A stretch of DNA of 64,000 nt from Dipteris shenzhenensis (taxonomy: Eukaryota > Polypodiophyta > Polypodiopsida > Gleicheniales). The stretch lies in the NCBI GenBank assembly GCA_047967505.1, contig CM106540.1. The stretch is one strand, 5' to 3'. Below, in pieces: positions 1 to 10,942 of this stretch. Each line of letters begins with the position of its first letter. Within the stretch, counting starts at the first letter, position 1. The notes beneath the pieces were generated by a model that saw nothing but the letters and a program-made list of their open reading frames with translations, did not search any database and was not told the origin of the DNA. The position numbers were made by a program, and so were the translations under genes.

Positions 1-659
1 TGCTGCAAATTACTTCAGATTAACTCTGATCCATTTGTCTCTCTTGATGCTGGGCATTTCTGTCAAGAGGTCTCTTCCTCCAAGTGGTAGTTCCCACAAG
101 GACTCTACCAAAGGTGTATTCAAGACCATTTGATGTGCTTTTTTGGTGCTGTAAGTGGTAGCCATGAAGTTTTTCACTATCTGTCATTTCCTAGCCTCTT
201 CATCTACATCCTGTTTGTTCTTAAAACACACCTCTGCATTGGGATTTTCCTTTATTTGCACCGAGGACTACCAACGGAATTCAAAGAGAGCTGAAATAAA
301 TGGCCCGATCTTAGAGTGTTGGTTCGAGGTAGATAACCCCTTCCTACTAGTCACCTCGGCCATCAACCATTTGTAGAGGACATTGGCCTATAAAATCTGA
401 GCACCCTTCTTTGTGGCTCGGATAAAGGCATAGCTCTCCCGAGACATCATATTCATCTTCACAAGTAGCTGCATTCGCTCGAGATACCATTCCAACTGTT
501 GTCAACGTGTATAGTAAGAAGTATTTCTTTCCAGATTCTGGTTCCCCGAATTTCCACAACATATCTGCCTCGACCTCCTTTTCTACCATATCTTCCTCAT
601 TGACTAGAGGTAGCTTGAAAACCTGAAAGATGATACCTGGATTCACCATGACACTAGCT
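1..659. other. Unassigned flank, no recognised gene
   Basis: The stretch holds short open frames on both strands, such as a 100-codon minus-strand frame at 347-649, but none shows a domain I recognise. It lies where the gag region of a second Gypsy-1 copy would be expected, since the adjacent 660-1289 matches the Gypsy-1 leader. I see no Gag-like sequence in it, so it may be diverged leader, filler or flanking DNA. Confidence 0.4.
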
Positions 660-1289
660 AGCGGGTTTGGACTCTACGAGCACCATCGAGGCACTGATGT
701 GTGGCGGCTATCCGATTAGAAGCAACTATGTGCGCCACAAGGCACGGCATAGGCTCCAAACTGCATGATGTGCACGATAGTATGCACCATGTGGGCAGCT
801 TCATACTGCGCTGCTACATGTAGCCTTAAAAGAGGTGGCAGCGGCTATCCTCAGGGCTTGGGGGGCGTGATTATTACCAAAAATCAAGAGTGGCCTTAAT
901 TATGCGGTGGCTGTGCCACTACGCACAGCAAGATGCACCACTGGGCTACTCATCACCACTGGGCTGCTCATTTCTCTCTAAGCGAGGGCTACTGAGGATG
1001 ATGGTGAAGGTAATTGGTGCAGGGGTACCACGTGGCCACTGCATGGCATAGGGTACGACGGCGGAGTCTCTATGCCACTGGAGACTTTTCATATTTTGGA
1101 GAGGACAGTTGCCACACGTAGACTGTGTAATGTGCGACAAGCAAGAAATTTAGAAAACTATAATTTAACGAGGAACGTGGAAGGAGGGACCCCTTGATTT
1201 TGCTCCTGATGGTCACGTTGATGTCAACCCGTGCCACAGCTTCCACATGGCAGTTCACATAGGCAGAGGATCAAGGCTCTAATACCACT
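660..1289 (-). repeat. Second copy of the Gypsy-1 leader, outside its 3' LTR
   Basis: This segment aligns along its length with 7100-7721, the untranslated leader of Gypsy-1, at roughly 80-85% identity by eye. It includes the GGCGTGATTATTACCA block and the primer-binding site. In a simple insertion, host DNA should follow the 3' LTR here. Finding leader sequence instead suggests a tandem LTR-internal-LTR array produced by unequal recombination or by insertion of one copy next to another. Only the leader of this second copy survives in the window. Confidence 0.75.
1276..1287 (-). promoter_or_regulatory. tRNA-Met primer-binding site, second copy
   Basis: Read on the minus strand this is TGGTATTAGAGC, one mismatch from the common plant retrotransposon site TGGTATCAGAGC complementary to initiator-Met tRNA. 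It lies 2 bp from the LTR edge at 1290, as in the main copy at 7708-7719. Confidence 0.7.
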
Positions 1290-1754
1290 TGTCATGATCT
1301 TGGATGCAGGATGTTCATGGGTGAGAATGATGTTGAACTTGTTGAGAGAGATCGGCCCTCCAAATGGGGTGCAGGAAGGAGTGCCCACGTGAGTGTATTT
1401 TTGCTAGACTCTCCTACATGCTCATCTCAAGCGACAATCCATATGCATGCAAATGCCCATACTCACACACCATGAATGATGCGAGAGGGTACAACCCTCA
1501 TGCCTCCTGGGATCACATTCCTTGAGCATACCCCATTATTCTACCCTTAGCCTATGACTCTTTATGCCTACCATTGATTAATGCAATACCCATGCACAAT
1601 ACTACCCTTTCCTAGCCATCCCAGGACCTAATGCATATGTGCATATTTTATTATATCCAATTGGCCAATTTACAATGTTACAACCATAGGGTAATCGTGC
1701 CAAATTCCCTAGAATGATCCACTAGGATCTAATACAAATAATCATGTCATGACA
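1290..1754 (-). repeat. Gypsy-1 3' LTR
   Basis: A 465-bp LTR with inverted termini: the plus strand begins TGTCATGATC and ends TGTCATGACA. The first 140 bp recur at 7722-7857 next to the other primer site. A polypurine tract abuts its inner edge. Confidence 0.85.
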
Positions 1755-1767
1755 TGCCCTCTTGCTT
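1755..1767 (-). other. Gypsy-1 polypurine tract
   Basis: On the minus strand this reads AAGCAAGAGGGCA and directly precedes the 3' LTR, the expected position for the plus-strand priming site used in reverse transcription. Confidence 0.65.
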
Positions 1768-1797
1768 AGAGAAGCAGATGTCCTCATATGTGTGCCT

Positions 1798-2040
1798 TCA
1801 AATAATCTTCAACAAGTGCGGGGTAATCTTCAAATAATCTTCAACAAGTGCAGGGTAATCCTTCAAGTGATCTTCATTGAACCATTGACCATCTTCCATA
1901 GGATATCCTTTAAACTTTACCAAATATTGAGATCTATGTCTATTCATGGTACTCCTGACCTCATGAAAGAGTATTCGTTCCAGAACAAGTAATTCTACCC
2001 CGTCTTCAAGTTTTGGTTCTTCTTCTTCAATAGGCCTCAC
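1798..2040 (-). pseudogene. Gypsy-1 chromodomain (C-terminus of Pol)
   Basis: The frame contains YLVKFKGYP followed by WFNEDHLKDYPALVEDYL, the core of a retrotransposon chromodomain. It has the aromatic residues and the typical (Y)LVKWKGYP...W...L pattern. Chromodomains fused to integrase steer chromovirus insertion to marked chromatin, often heterochromatin. The 80-residue fragment lies just before the polypurine tract, as expected for the Pol C-terminus, and is out of frame with the integrase upstream. Compared with the consensus, W is replaced by F in the VKFKGYP motif. Confidence 0.85.
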
Positions 2041-2089
2041 ACCGGTGGTTCACCTTCAAATGGCTTCAAGATGCTAACATCGAAACCAT

Positions 2090-3460
2090 TCTTCATCCTC
2101 CAACTGGTAGGCAATGTCAACCTGTATGATGTTGGAGTTCCCTCTAGATGTATAACCTCTGAAACCTGGAAAGGTCCATAGTATTTTCCTGCTAGCTTTA
2201 CAAACTTGGTATCTCCTCGGATTTTCTTTATACACCTTTTGTCAATCTTTAAAATAACCTAATATTCCTTCTCATAATGTACATCCTTTTGCTTCATATT
2301 CGGAGCCTTCTTGTACACTTCTTGAGCTCACTGAATATGTGATTTAACCTGTGTAAGTACTTCCTGCACATCTTCAGCAAACTGATCAGCTGCTAAAATC
2401 CTATCTCCTAAATGTGCAATGGGTGTGGGAAGGACTTGGCCATGATAGATGATCTCAAATGGTGCCTTGCGGGTAGCAGAATGGGTGGAGTTGTTATATG
2501 CAAACTCTAATAGAGGTAAATATAATTCCCATAGGGTAGGATTATCATGGACCTAACTACGTAACAATTGGATAATAGCTTGGTTAGCTATTTCACTTTG
2601 ACCATCAGTCGTATGTAGTGGAGAATTGCAATTTAGTTCCTAAGTTCTCGAAAAGAGCTTGCCAGATTGGCTTTTGGAACTTGGGATCATTATCTGATTT
2701 AATGGATTTAGATAATCCATGTAATCTAAAGATTTCTTTAACAAATAACTTAGTGGTTTCTATGGCAGTGGGTGTGGGAAGGACTTGGCCATGATAGATG
2801 ATCTCAAATGGTGCCTTGCGGGTAGCAGAATGGGTGGAGTTGTTATATGCAAACTCTAATAGAGGTAAATATAATTTCCATAGGGTAGGATTGCCATGGA
2901 CCTAACTACGTAACAATTGGACAATAGCTTGGTTAGCTATTTCACTTTGTCCATCAGTCGTATGTAGTGGAGAATTGCAATTTGGTTCCTGAGTTCTCGA
3001 AAAGAGCTTGCCAAAATTGGCTTTTGGAACTTGGGATCATTATCTGATGTAATGGATTTAGATAATCCATGTAATCTAAAGATTTTTTTAACAAATAACT
3101 TAGCGGGTTTCTATGGCAGTTATGTTCTTCTTACATGGAATGAAATGGGCATGTTTACTAAATCTATCTATAACGTTATGAATTTTCTCATTTTGTGTCC
3201 TTGTCTTTGGGAATCTTGATACAAAGTCCATGGTAATATGCTCCCACCTCTCACTAGGTATGGGTAATGGCTAAAGTAATCCTGGTGTCTTACTCTTAAC
3301 TTTTTGACAAGTTAAGCAATGTTGGACTAAATTAGTTACGTCCTTTCTCATCAATCTTGACCAATAGAAATATCTTTCTTGAAATTCTATCAATGGTCCT
3401 CTAATACCTCTATGTCCAGAATAGGGACTACTATGCATCTCTTCAAAAACTAGGGATCTA
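2090..3460 (-). pseudogene. Gypsy-1 integrase, decayed and internally duplicated
   Basis: Reading the minus strand past stops gives the zinc-binding segment ending in HCLTCQK near 3310. It then gives the core ([14 protein letters not shown] near 3240; the TTDGQSE...ANQAI block) and the LEFAYNNSTH segment typical of Ty3/Gypsy integrase. No long open frame remains. The second half of the core is present twice because of the tandem duplication at 2421-3118. Integrase would insert the cDNA into chromosomal DNA; this copy cannot. Confidence 0.8.
2421..3118 (-). repeat. 349-bp tandem duplication inside integrase
   Basis: The unit 2421-2769 is repeated at 2770-3118 with few differences and the same starting sequence GGGTGTGGGAAGGACTTGG. 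The two copies are much more alike than the element's leader copies, so the duplication is later than the element's insertion. Confidence 0.9.
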
Positions 3461-3505
3461 AAAGTGGAGGGTACACAAATGAAATGTCCTCTAAGAAAAT
3501 ACCCA

Positions 3506-4251
3506 TCATGAATTGCATCCCTCTAAAGAATCACCTTGTCCTTGAAGTAACGCATCATAGATAGTCCCAAATTCTTTATCACCTTTGTGGGCATCCTTCA
3601 TTGCACTAAGAGATTCTTCTCTCACTATGGAGACATAGTTTACACTCGGTCTATGACTTACTACATCTGCAACTATGTTCTCCTTACTAGGTTGATATTC
3701 TAACTCAGGTTGTCCAAACCCTTGAAGATATTCTACCCACTTCATTTGCAGAGGGTGAAACTATTGGTTGAGAAAACAAATGCTTAATACTTTGTTGCTC
3801 TGTCTTAACCTTGAAGTCAGATCCATAAAGATACTATCTCCATAACTTCAAAGCATGAACTATGGCTAATAGTTCCTTCTCATGCGTGCTATACTTTAAT
3901 TCAGCACTTTGAAGTTTTTGACTTTCAAAGGCTATGGCCCTATCCCTCTTGCATTAGTATAGTTCCAATGGATGTTCCACTAGCATCTGTACATATGACA
4001 AAAGAAGGCTTATGAAAGTTCAACAAAACTAACACAGAGCTAGTCATTAAAGAAACCAGCTTCAAGTTCTCAAAGGCACTCCAATGTCTATCACCCCAAT
4101 GATACATTGACTGCTTCTTAAGTACATCAGTAAGTGGTGATGAAATCTTAGAGAAATTCAATATGAATCTCCTATAATAGCTACATAAACCAAGGAAAGA
4201 TCTTAGTTCATGTACATTCGTAGGGACAGGCCATTCCTTTATAACTTTCAC
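3506..4251 (-). pseudogene. Gypsy-1 RNase H region
   Basis: The frame at 4251-3940 carries the RT connection (HELRSFLGLCSYYRRFI) and the start of RNase H with the catalytic-site block CTDASGTSIGTILMQEG. A second open piece at 3745-3506 holds the end of the domain (EYQPSKENIVADVVSHRP, normally ..ADALSR). The stretch 3760-3940 between them is in another frame with stops. RNase H removes the RNA strand during cDNA synthesis. Confidence 0.85.
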
Positions 4252-4289
4252 CTTGGTTGGATCAACCTAAATTCCATGTTCATTGATGA

Positions 4290-4860
4290 CATGGCCTAAA
4301 TATTATATTTCCTTCTTAAAGAACTCACTCTTTTTTATATTCAGGAAGAGTTGGTTCTCCCGAAGCAATTCCATCACTTGTGCAAGATGTTGCTTGTGTT
4401 CTTCATTTTGGCTATAAACTAAAATATCATCAATACGAACTTGCCTATGTATGGTTGAAGAACTCTTCTCATTAGCCTACGAAAGGTAGTAGGTACATTA
4501 GTCAACCCAAAGGACATAACTACAAATTCATAATGCCATGTTTGCATTCTAAAGGCAGTCTTATGCACGTCTTCTTCCCTCATCCTAACCTGACTTTAAA
4601 TCCAATTTGCTAAATACCCTGGCACCTTTCAAGGAGTCTAACAAGTCATCAACTCTAGGTATAGGAAACCTATTCTTAATTGTTAACTTGTTAAGGGATC
4701 TATAATCAATACACATCCTAAAGGTTCCATCCTTCTTTTTCACTAAAAGGAATGGAGCACCAAAAGGTGAACTACTTGGCCTGATTAGACCTTTCTCTAG
4801 CAAGTCCGCAACTTACTTTTCTACCTCCTCTAGCTCTACCTTATTCATTTGATAGGGCGC
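4290..4860 (-). pseudogene. Gypsy-1 reverse transcriptase
   Basis: The open piece 4803-4585 reads [20 protein letters not shown], then [19 protein letters not shown] and FSKLDLKSG, the fingers and first palm motifs of a Ty3/Gypsy RT. The rest of the palm, down to about 4290, is present only in shifted frames with stops; an ILVYSQNEEHKQHL-like block near 4400 can be read. It copies element RNA into DNA in the cytoplasmic particle in active relatives. Confidence 0.85.
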
Positions 4861-4965
4861 TCTACATGGAGGAGAGGACTTTGGAATCAACTCAATAGTA
4901 TGATCTTCGGGTCTAGAGATAGGCAACTCATGCTGATCGTCACTAGCAAATCGATCATCGAATTT

Positions 4966-5721
4966 TTAAAGGCACTCTAAATGTTGACATTCCTGATTAC
5001 TATGTTCAGGCTTCACTTCCCTAATGTATATCACACTACAACTCACTCCCTTACGTAACTCTCTTTTAGCTCTAGTATGAGATATGAGCGGAATATGGGA
5101 AATATCTCGCTCACCTTTTAAGGTGATCGTCGTACCTTGGTGCTCAAAGGTACAAGTATGTTTCCTTACATCCATAGATGGTTGGAAATCATACCTCCAA
5201 GACTTGCCTAGAATCAAGTCGACTTCCTATAGAGGAGCAACAAGATAGTCTCTACAATCTTCATACTTTTGGATCTTGAAGGGCAAGTTCTTGACTTTAG
5301 AAGTACATTGCTCTTCATTTCCTCTAAATGTAGCACTAATACTCATATCCCTCAAAGGCCGTTTCCTAGCTTTGACTACATTAGCCAACCTATCTGAAAT
5401 AATATCGTAGTTACTACCATCATCCATGAGGACGATGATACGTTGGCCCCCAACATACCCATGTAACTTAAATAAGTCGTGTCGACTAAAGGTGTAATGC
5501 AAACTAGCATTATTGCTCGTTTTATTATTTTCAATATTTCTACAACAAGGTTCGCCCTCTTGCTTAGGGTGAGACGCCCTAGCTACATTGGTCTTACCCA
5601 TCTTCTTTTTTAACTCTAGACAATCATAGAATCTATGATTTGTCGCCTTTTTGCATTCAAAACATTTTCTTTCCTTAAATAATCTATCGCTTTCTTGAGG
5701 AGGCATGAATGGAGGTTTCAC
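4966..5721 (-). pseudogene. Gypsy-1 nucleocapsid zinc knuckle and protease
   Basis: The frame 5721-5227 begins with a Cys/His cluster CFECKKATNHRFYDC. Its spacing (CX2CX5HX4C) is one residue longer than the usual CX2CX4HX4C knuckle. About 70 residues later comes an aspartic protease-like segment, IVLMDDGSNYDIIS, where the family has V-D-S-G-A/S. The piece 5217-4966 (MILGKSWRYDF...) continues the protease C-terminus after a stop. The aberrant active-site sequence suggests loss of function. Confidence 0.75.
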
Positions 5722-5759
5722 ATGTCCACCTAGAGTAGATTTCCCTGTTGGTTTGCTAC

Positions 5760-6661
5760 TAATTGTTCATACTCCTGCTTGCCTAGGAAAGCATCATCCA
5801 TTTTGTTTAGAATTAACTGATTGAACAAAGGGTCTACTTTGTGAAGTTCACGCCTCATGTGTTACTTCTCTCTGCTGCCTCAGCCAATCTAATGGCATCC
5901 TTTAACTTAGTTGGGTTTAGGAGTTCCAACTCATGTCAGATGTTTGGTCTAAGACTCGAGAGATACTTATAAAATTTCTTCTCTTCCGTCTTCGTTGTGA
6001 ACTCTAGAGATAAATGCCAAAATTTCGTTGTGTATTTGCTCACTGTCTCCCTATCAAATTGCTACAGTTTCTCCCATTTAAACATTTGATCCTCCTTATA
6101 CTTAAGCGGGAGAAATGTCATCTTTATTTCTTCTAAGAATTTAGACCACTCCTTGGTTGGACTAATTTCCGATTGGCATACGAACCACCAAAGTAACGCA
6201 TCCTTCTCTAAATGTATAGTAGTTAGTGCTAACTTCTCATCTTCCGTACGATCAAATTGTACAAAGTACAATTGGAAATGTCTAATCCAATCGAGGAGTT
6301 TCTCCAGTTGCCTAACCCCGTCGTACTTCGGAAATTCAAGCCGCTCCTTAGGATCAAACCTTCTTTTCTTAGTCTTTTCTAAAGGGTTTGCCTAATCCTC
6401 AAATAATTTCCTTTTTAAGGGCATTTCTCTTTGAATTGTGTCACTTATGACTACCGACAATCCTTGAAGAAATTCTTGGATTGCATTGTCTGGGTAGTGT
6501 AGTGGTGATGGTGTTTTTGGTGGAGGTTTGGTAGGTGGCTGAGGGTTATCGGATAATGGATCAAATACGTTTTGGTAGATAAGGGTGTAAGGTGTTGTTT
6601 CCATGAGGTTTAATGTGAGTTGTGAAACATTTTCAGGTGTGAATTCTTGATTATCTTCCAT
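5760..6661 (-). pseudogene. Gypsy-1 Gag
   Basis: The start at 6661 (MEDNQEFTPENV) opens an 89-codon Pro-rich N-terminal piece. After a stop, 6271-6062 shows the retrotransposon Gag fold signature (LEKDALLWWFV, W-S-KFLEEIKMTFLP). The remainder to about 5760 is in broken frames. Gag forms the particle that holds the RNA. It lies 1 kb downstream of the primer site at 7708. Confidence 0.8.
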
Positions 6662-6879
6662 GTTTGAAAATGCAACTGAAACTAATCAAGTTTTCAATTG
6701 TGTGAAATGAACTTAAATGTGATAGAAAAAAGGAGTTTAAAAATAGTGGTACTTCCCCACGCCCGTTCAATGAAGCGTCCACTCCATGTTCTTGCCGCGA
6801 CTCAATGGTGCTTCTTCGACTCTTGTGATTTATAATGGCCCCTTTCTCTCCTTTTTTCCCTTTTTTCTTAATTGCAAGG

Positions 6880-6995
6880 TAAGGGGGGGGGAAGGGGAAA
6901 AAAAAGGGGGGAATTAGAGGAAATAAGGGGGGGGGGGAAAGGAAACTCAGAGGGAATTAAGGGAGGGGGGGGTGATTTTCTTTTCCAAATGCAAG
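6880..6995. repeat. Poly-G tracts in the Gypsy-1 leader
   Basis: Several runs of 7-10 G occur on the plus strand, separated by A-rich spacers. On the transcribed minus strand they are C-runs. Low complexity; the G strand could form quadruplexes. Confidence 0.8.
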
Positions 6996-7099
6996 GGGGG
7001 GAGGATTTTTGAAATGGCATGACAGTGGCAACTGGCAGGGATAGTTGCAAGGCAACAGAGGCACCGACGGTGGTTGCAGGCGACAGCGCGTGGCGGGGC

Positions 7100-7721
7100 T
7101 GATGTTGGGCTTGGTGGGTCTAGACCCTGCAAGCACCGCCAGAGGTGCTGACGTGTGATGCCTACTTGGCTAGAAGTGACTACATGTGCCACAAGGCACG
7201 GTGTAGGTTGCAGACTGCACGCTCTGTGCAATAGTACGCACCACGTGGGCGGCTTCTCGCTACACTATTGTGTTTGGTCTTAAAGGAGGCGACAACGGCT
7301 ATCCTCGGAGCCTGGGGGCGTGATTATTACCAGAAACGGGGAGCGGCCTTAATTATGTGGTGGCTGTGCCACTGCACATGGCAAGGCGTACCACTAGGCT
7401 GCTCGGTGCTCTCTGAGTGAGGGCTACTAAGGTTGGCGGTGAAGGTAATTCATGCGGGGGTACCACGTGGCCATTACATGACAGAGGGTACGGCAGTGGG
7501 GTCTCTGTGCCACTAGAGACTTTTCGTATTTTGGAGAGGACAGTTGCCACACGTAGACTGTGTAGTGTGCGACAAGCAACAAAAGCAAACTATAATGTAA
7601 CGAGGAACATAGAAGGAGAGACCCCCTGATTCTGCTCCTGATGGTCATGCTGATGTCAAACCGTGCCACAACTTCCACATGGCAATTCACATAGGTAGAG
7701 GATCAAGGCTCTAATACCACT
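7100..7721 (-). repeat. Gypsy-1 leader with primer-binding site
   Basis: Untranslated leader between the 5' LTR remnant and gag. The primer site is 7708-7719 (TGGTATTAGAGC on the minus strand), 2 bp inside the LTR edge. The segment matches 660-1289. Confidence 0.75.
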
Positions 7722-7857
7722 TGTCATGATCTTGGATGCAGGATGCTCATGGATGAGAATGAAGTAGAACTTGAGAGAGATTGGCCCTCCAAATGGGGTG
7801 GAAGGAGTGCACACGTGAGTGTATTTTTGCTAGACTCTCCTACATGCTCATCTCAAG
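7722..7857 (-). repeat. Gypsy-1 5' LTR, truncated
   Basis: It matches the first 140 bp of the 3' LTR (TGTCATGATC...CATCTCAAG) and then breaks abruptly at 7857 into unrelated sequence. The promoter-bearing part of the LTR is missing. Confidence 0.8.
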
Positions 7858-8490
7858 AGTGTACATTTTTTTGGTTTATACACAAGTGTTTAAAAGGGAT
7901 AATACATTCTTGTTATAGGTACTTTGAAGATGCGCAACTGGGCTTTTGTATGGGAGTATTTTCCTCTTGGTTTTTACAAAATTCACGCTCATAGAGCTAC
8001 AGGACTTGCCAGTCCACACACCATCTCTGTGTAAGCTACTTAGGATACATACCACATGGGCTTTGGCATGTTTTTATTAGGGCCACAACCGGTGATTACA
8101 CATATAGCTTTTTGAGGCTTATTATGCGACCACCAGTGCGCGAACGTAAGTATCCTAACGTTGAACATGCAATTAATTTTTTATTGAATATTTATTATTC
8201 TTAATGTTTTTTTTTAAAACTTACGTAGATACAAGTCGCGTCACTAGAACTCCAGAGTATAGGCATCGACCAAGTACTCTCAGAATACTACATAGACGTC
8301 TTTTTTTATTAGCGGCTCTCATATTGTAGCGGGAAGATCTACAATATCCTTTCATTGGGGGAGATCTAGTACGTAGATATACTATATCTTTTTGAATATG
8401 GATATGCACTTATGCGTACCATTTTGATTTTCATATTGAGTTGGAAGCCTTAATGCTTTATTTTGTATCATTGTGTTCTTGTAATGAGGA
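7858..8490. other. Unassigned spacer
   Basis: AT-rich sequence without recognisable coding, LTR or RNA signal. It begins at the break of the Gypsy-1 5' LTR. Confidence 0.5.
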
Positions 8491-8491
8491 C

Positions 8492-8534
8492 TATATATAT
8501 ATATATATATATGTAGAGAGAGAGAGAGAGAGAG
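8492..8534. repeat. Compound (TA)n(GA)n microsatellite
   Basis: About ten TA units (8492-8512) are followed by about ten AG units (8515-8534). Confidence 0.95.
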
Positions 8535-8628
8535 ATGTACAAAGGGCGTTAAAAAAATGCTCTCCCTAGGGTCAAAAACCACGTTTTAAAATACATTTTA
8601 GGTGGGGGGGAGGAAATGAAGAAAATAG

Positions 8629-8810
8629 AAGTTGCGTGTCAAAGAAAAGTTTGACAAGTAATTTAGAAATGCCACGTGGATCATCCCTATCAGCAGAGCT
8701 TATGTGGTACATAAGTAAAAAAGTTGCGTGTCAAAGAAAAGTTTTTGACAAGTATAAAAATGCCACGTGGATTGTCTTGGAAGCAGGGCTTGTAATCTTT
8801 TCAGCCATGT
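8629..8810 (+). repeat. Two-unit tandem repeat carrying G-boxes
   Basis: GTTGCGTGTCAAAGAAAAGT occurs at 8631 and 8723, and each unit contains a perfect CCACGTGG palindrome (8672-8679 and 8763-8770). CACGTG is the G-box core bound by plant bZIP and bHLH factors. The pair lies a few hundred bases before the CpG-rich island, so a promoter role is possible but unproven. Confidence 0.7.
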
Positions 8811-10096
8811 GGATGGGCCATGTCAGCAAAGCTTAAGTAGTCTCTGGAGATTCAATTTGAAAACTTTTAAACAGCATTCTAATATTGCGATTTATAAATA
8901 AAACTTGAAATCTTATTTATATGATCCCAATTCCCAACGTGAGATTTGATAAGGTGGGTAGCTAACCAGTCGTATTTTATTTATTCACATAACAAGGGGA
9001 AAGCAAGGAAGAAATCATGCAAGGGTGGAACAAAATGTAAGCTCTATGAGGCACAGATCACTTAAATCCTGCGGTGTATACCAGTCATGGCTTCCTTTTT
9101 GTACCCCGCTGAAATGTAAGCGAGAACATCGTAGCCAGTTTGGTGTTGTGCGCGTAACGGGCAGAATTTTAGAACGACCCGGGAGAGATGTGGGGGTGAT
9201 GGTGTGGCGACTGTTATGAATCACGACCTCTTGTTGGACGAAGAGAAGGTGGGCTAGAAAGGAGAGAATCAAGACAAGACCGGAGGTGAAGGGCTGGAGT
9301 CTCTGGCAGCCGGCCTGGCTAGTGCAGACGAAGCTGAAGCTGCCGACATGGAGACAGGAGAGGACGTGCGTACATAGAGAAGATCATTGGCGAAGTGAGC
9401 AAGCAAGCACCTGGGGACGGTGATGGAGCGGCACGCGCGATCAATCAGAGGTAAAAGAAAAGAATCAGTGCAAGCGACGCACCCATCGAGGCCCCGACCT
9501 TGAGGCCGATGGCTATGGCGGCTCCAGCTAAGTATTCGCAGTCGTTCGAAGTTCGCCCCCTAGTACATTGTGCTAAAGCTTTGGATAAGTTGGATTTGAG
9601 CATTTTCGTTCACAGCCACCGCATCGCGCATCGATTGATCACGGAAGCACGAATCGCAATATCGCCGCAGCTGAGCGCTTTGTGCACGCAACCCATCGCG
9701 CAAAATCGAATGCTTCAAAAGCAAACCATGCTGTCGCGCACGACGAAAGCAAGGGCAAACGGCATGGGAGGTAGAGAGGGAGCCGATGGGCACGCGAAGG
9801 CTCACGGCCAGGGGGGTGTGCGTCGGGGCAAGCGACCCGTTGGCCGTGATGGATGGATCGATAAAGCACGCGAGGGCGGTTGAAGGATTTAGAACGAGCT
9901 TTTGGATGCAGCTGCGAGGCTTCGATTATGTGCTAAGCAGTAAGCATGCGACAGCGTGGCTATGGCGGACGTCTAAGGTTGCGGACGGGAAAAATATGAG
10001 TAGTTTTACAAAACCAACTTTAGTGCATGGTATTGCAGGGGCGTTTGCATGCGTGGCAATTCCGTCCAGCCTGGCAAGGATCTCGGTCCGCGAAGG

Positions 10097-10112
10097 CGGT
10101 TTTGCAAAACCG
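10097..10112. repeat. Perfect 16-bp palindrome
   Basis: CGGTTTTGCAAAACCG reads the same on both strands. It lies 85-100 bp upstream of the TTTAAAA motif in the CpG-rich island. It could be a dimeric factor site; no assignment is made. Confidence 0.6.
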
Positions 10113-10844
10113 TCTCGGGGTGGCGGTTGGGCGGTTTGAAGAGTGGAGGTAGTGGGTGGGGGCCACAAGGAAACCGCCCTCGGAGGGCGAAACTGCCATT
10201 TAAAAACCGCACCATTTACACAGCCGTTAGAGCCCTTGTTCTTAAGCCCGAAATGTCCCTCGCAATTTTCCTCCAGCTCTACTCGCCATAGCCACAGAGC
10301 TTCGCAGTTCCATCTCCATCGCCAGCCATCGCCACAGCTTCACAGCTCCTCTTCTCCTCCTCGCCATAGCCATATATCCTCTCCTTAGCCCTTTGTTTTT
10401 CTCCCTTCCTCTCCTTCCCCATTGTTATAGCTCCCCCGCGGCTCTCCATCATGCCGCCTCCTCCCTTCGATCTCCCCCTCCCCTCACCCCCTCTCCTCCA
10501 TCCCTCCCCCCTCCCCAGCCTCTCCCATCACCCCTCCACCCCCCTTCAGCTTCATGGATGCAGTTCAGCCTTCGCATCACCCAACTTTTGCCTAGACGAG
10601 GCTGCCACTATCCCGTGCCTCGCTAGAGGCACGAGCAGGTGAAATGACCCGCCTTCGCACGCCTGTGGTGTGGCTCGCTTGCTATGCGTGTAATGAGGCA
10701 GCGTGTGCACTGGGGACAGGAGTGCAACGATCGGCGCAGTGTGATCTTAGTGAGAGAGCTTGCGCCCGGCAAGTACCGCACAGTATCGCGGCCAGTATTC
10801 TGGGTCTGCCTGATTTTACTTCTACATTTACTATCTCATTGTAG

Positions 10845-10942
10845 CTGATTACGAGCGGCATTTGAAGCGCTGGGAAGGCCAGCGGGAGTCTCTGCACGCT
10901 TGCAAGGGATTCACACCACGGCTTTTCGACTTGGGGAATTGA
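10845..10942 (+). CDS. Possible terminal exon, unrecognised
   Basis: A pyrimidine-rich stretch ending CATTGTAG at 10844 resembles a 3' splice site. After it, one frame reads DYERHLKRWEGQRESLHACK and then FTPRLFDLGN before a TGA at 10940. The mixed charged composition and many CG-containing codons look coding. No upstream frame could be joined in phase through the candidate donor at 10638/10639 (CAG|GTGAAA), so this stays a weak suggestion. Confidence 0.18.

Larger units (their letters stand above)
1290..7857 (-). mobile_element. Gypsy-1: decayed Ty3/Gypsy chromovirus
   Basis: An LTR retrotransposon read right to left. It has a 5' LTR remnant (7857-7722), primer site (7719-7708), leader, gag (6661), zinc knuckle and protease (5721), reverse transcriptase (about 4860), RNase H, integrase, chromodomain (2040-1798), polypurine tract and 3' LTR (1754-1290). 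The PR-RT-RH-IN order defines Ty3/Gypsy, and the C-terminal chromodomain places it in the chromoviruses. Every domain is broken by stops or frameshifts, so it is not autonomous. The 5' LTR is cut to 136 bp, and a 349-bp tandem duplication sits in integrase. Confidence 0.9.

Noticed and set aside
9500-9883. 127-codon plus frame as a host gene
   Set aside because: Several overlapping frames of similar length exist on both strands, the protein has no recognisable pattern, and GC-rich DNA makes long chance frames likely.
10393-10642. Proline-rich small proteins
   Set aside because: Both overlapping frames come from a CT-rich low-complexity run; this looks more like a 5' UTR or simple sequence.
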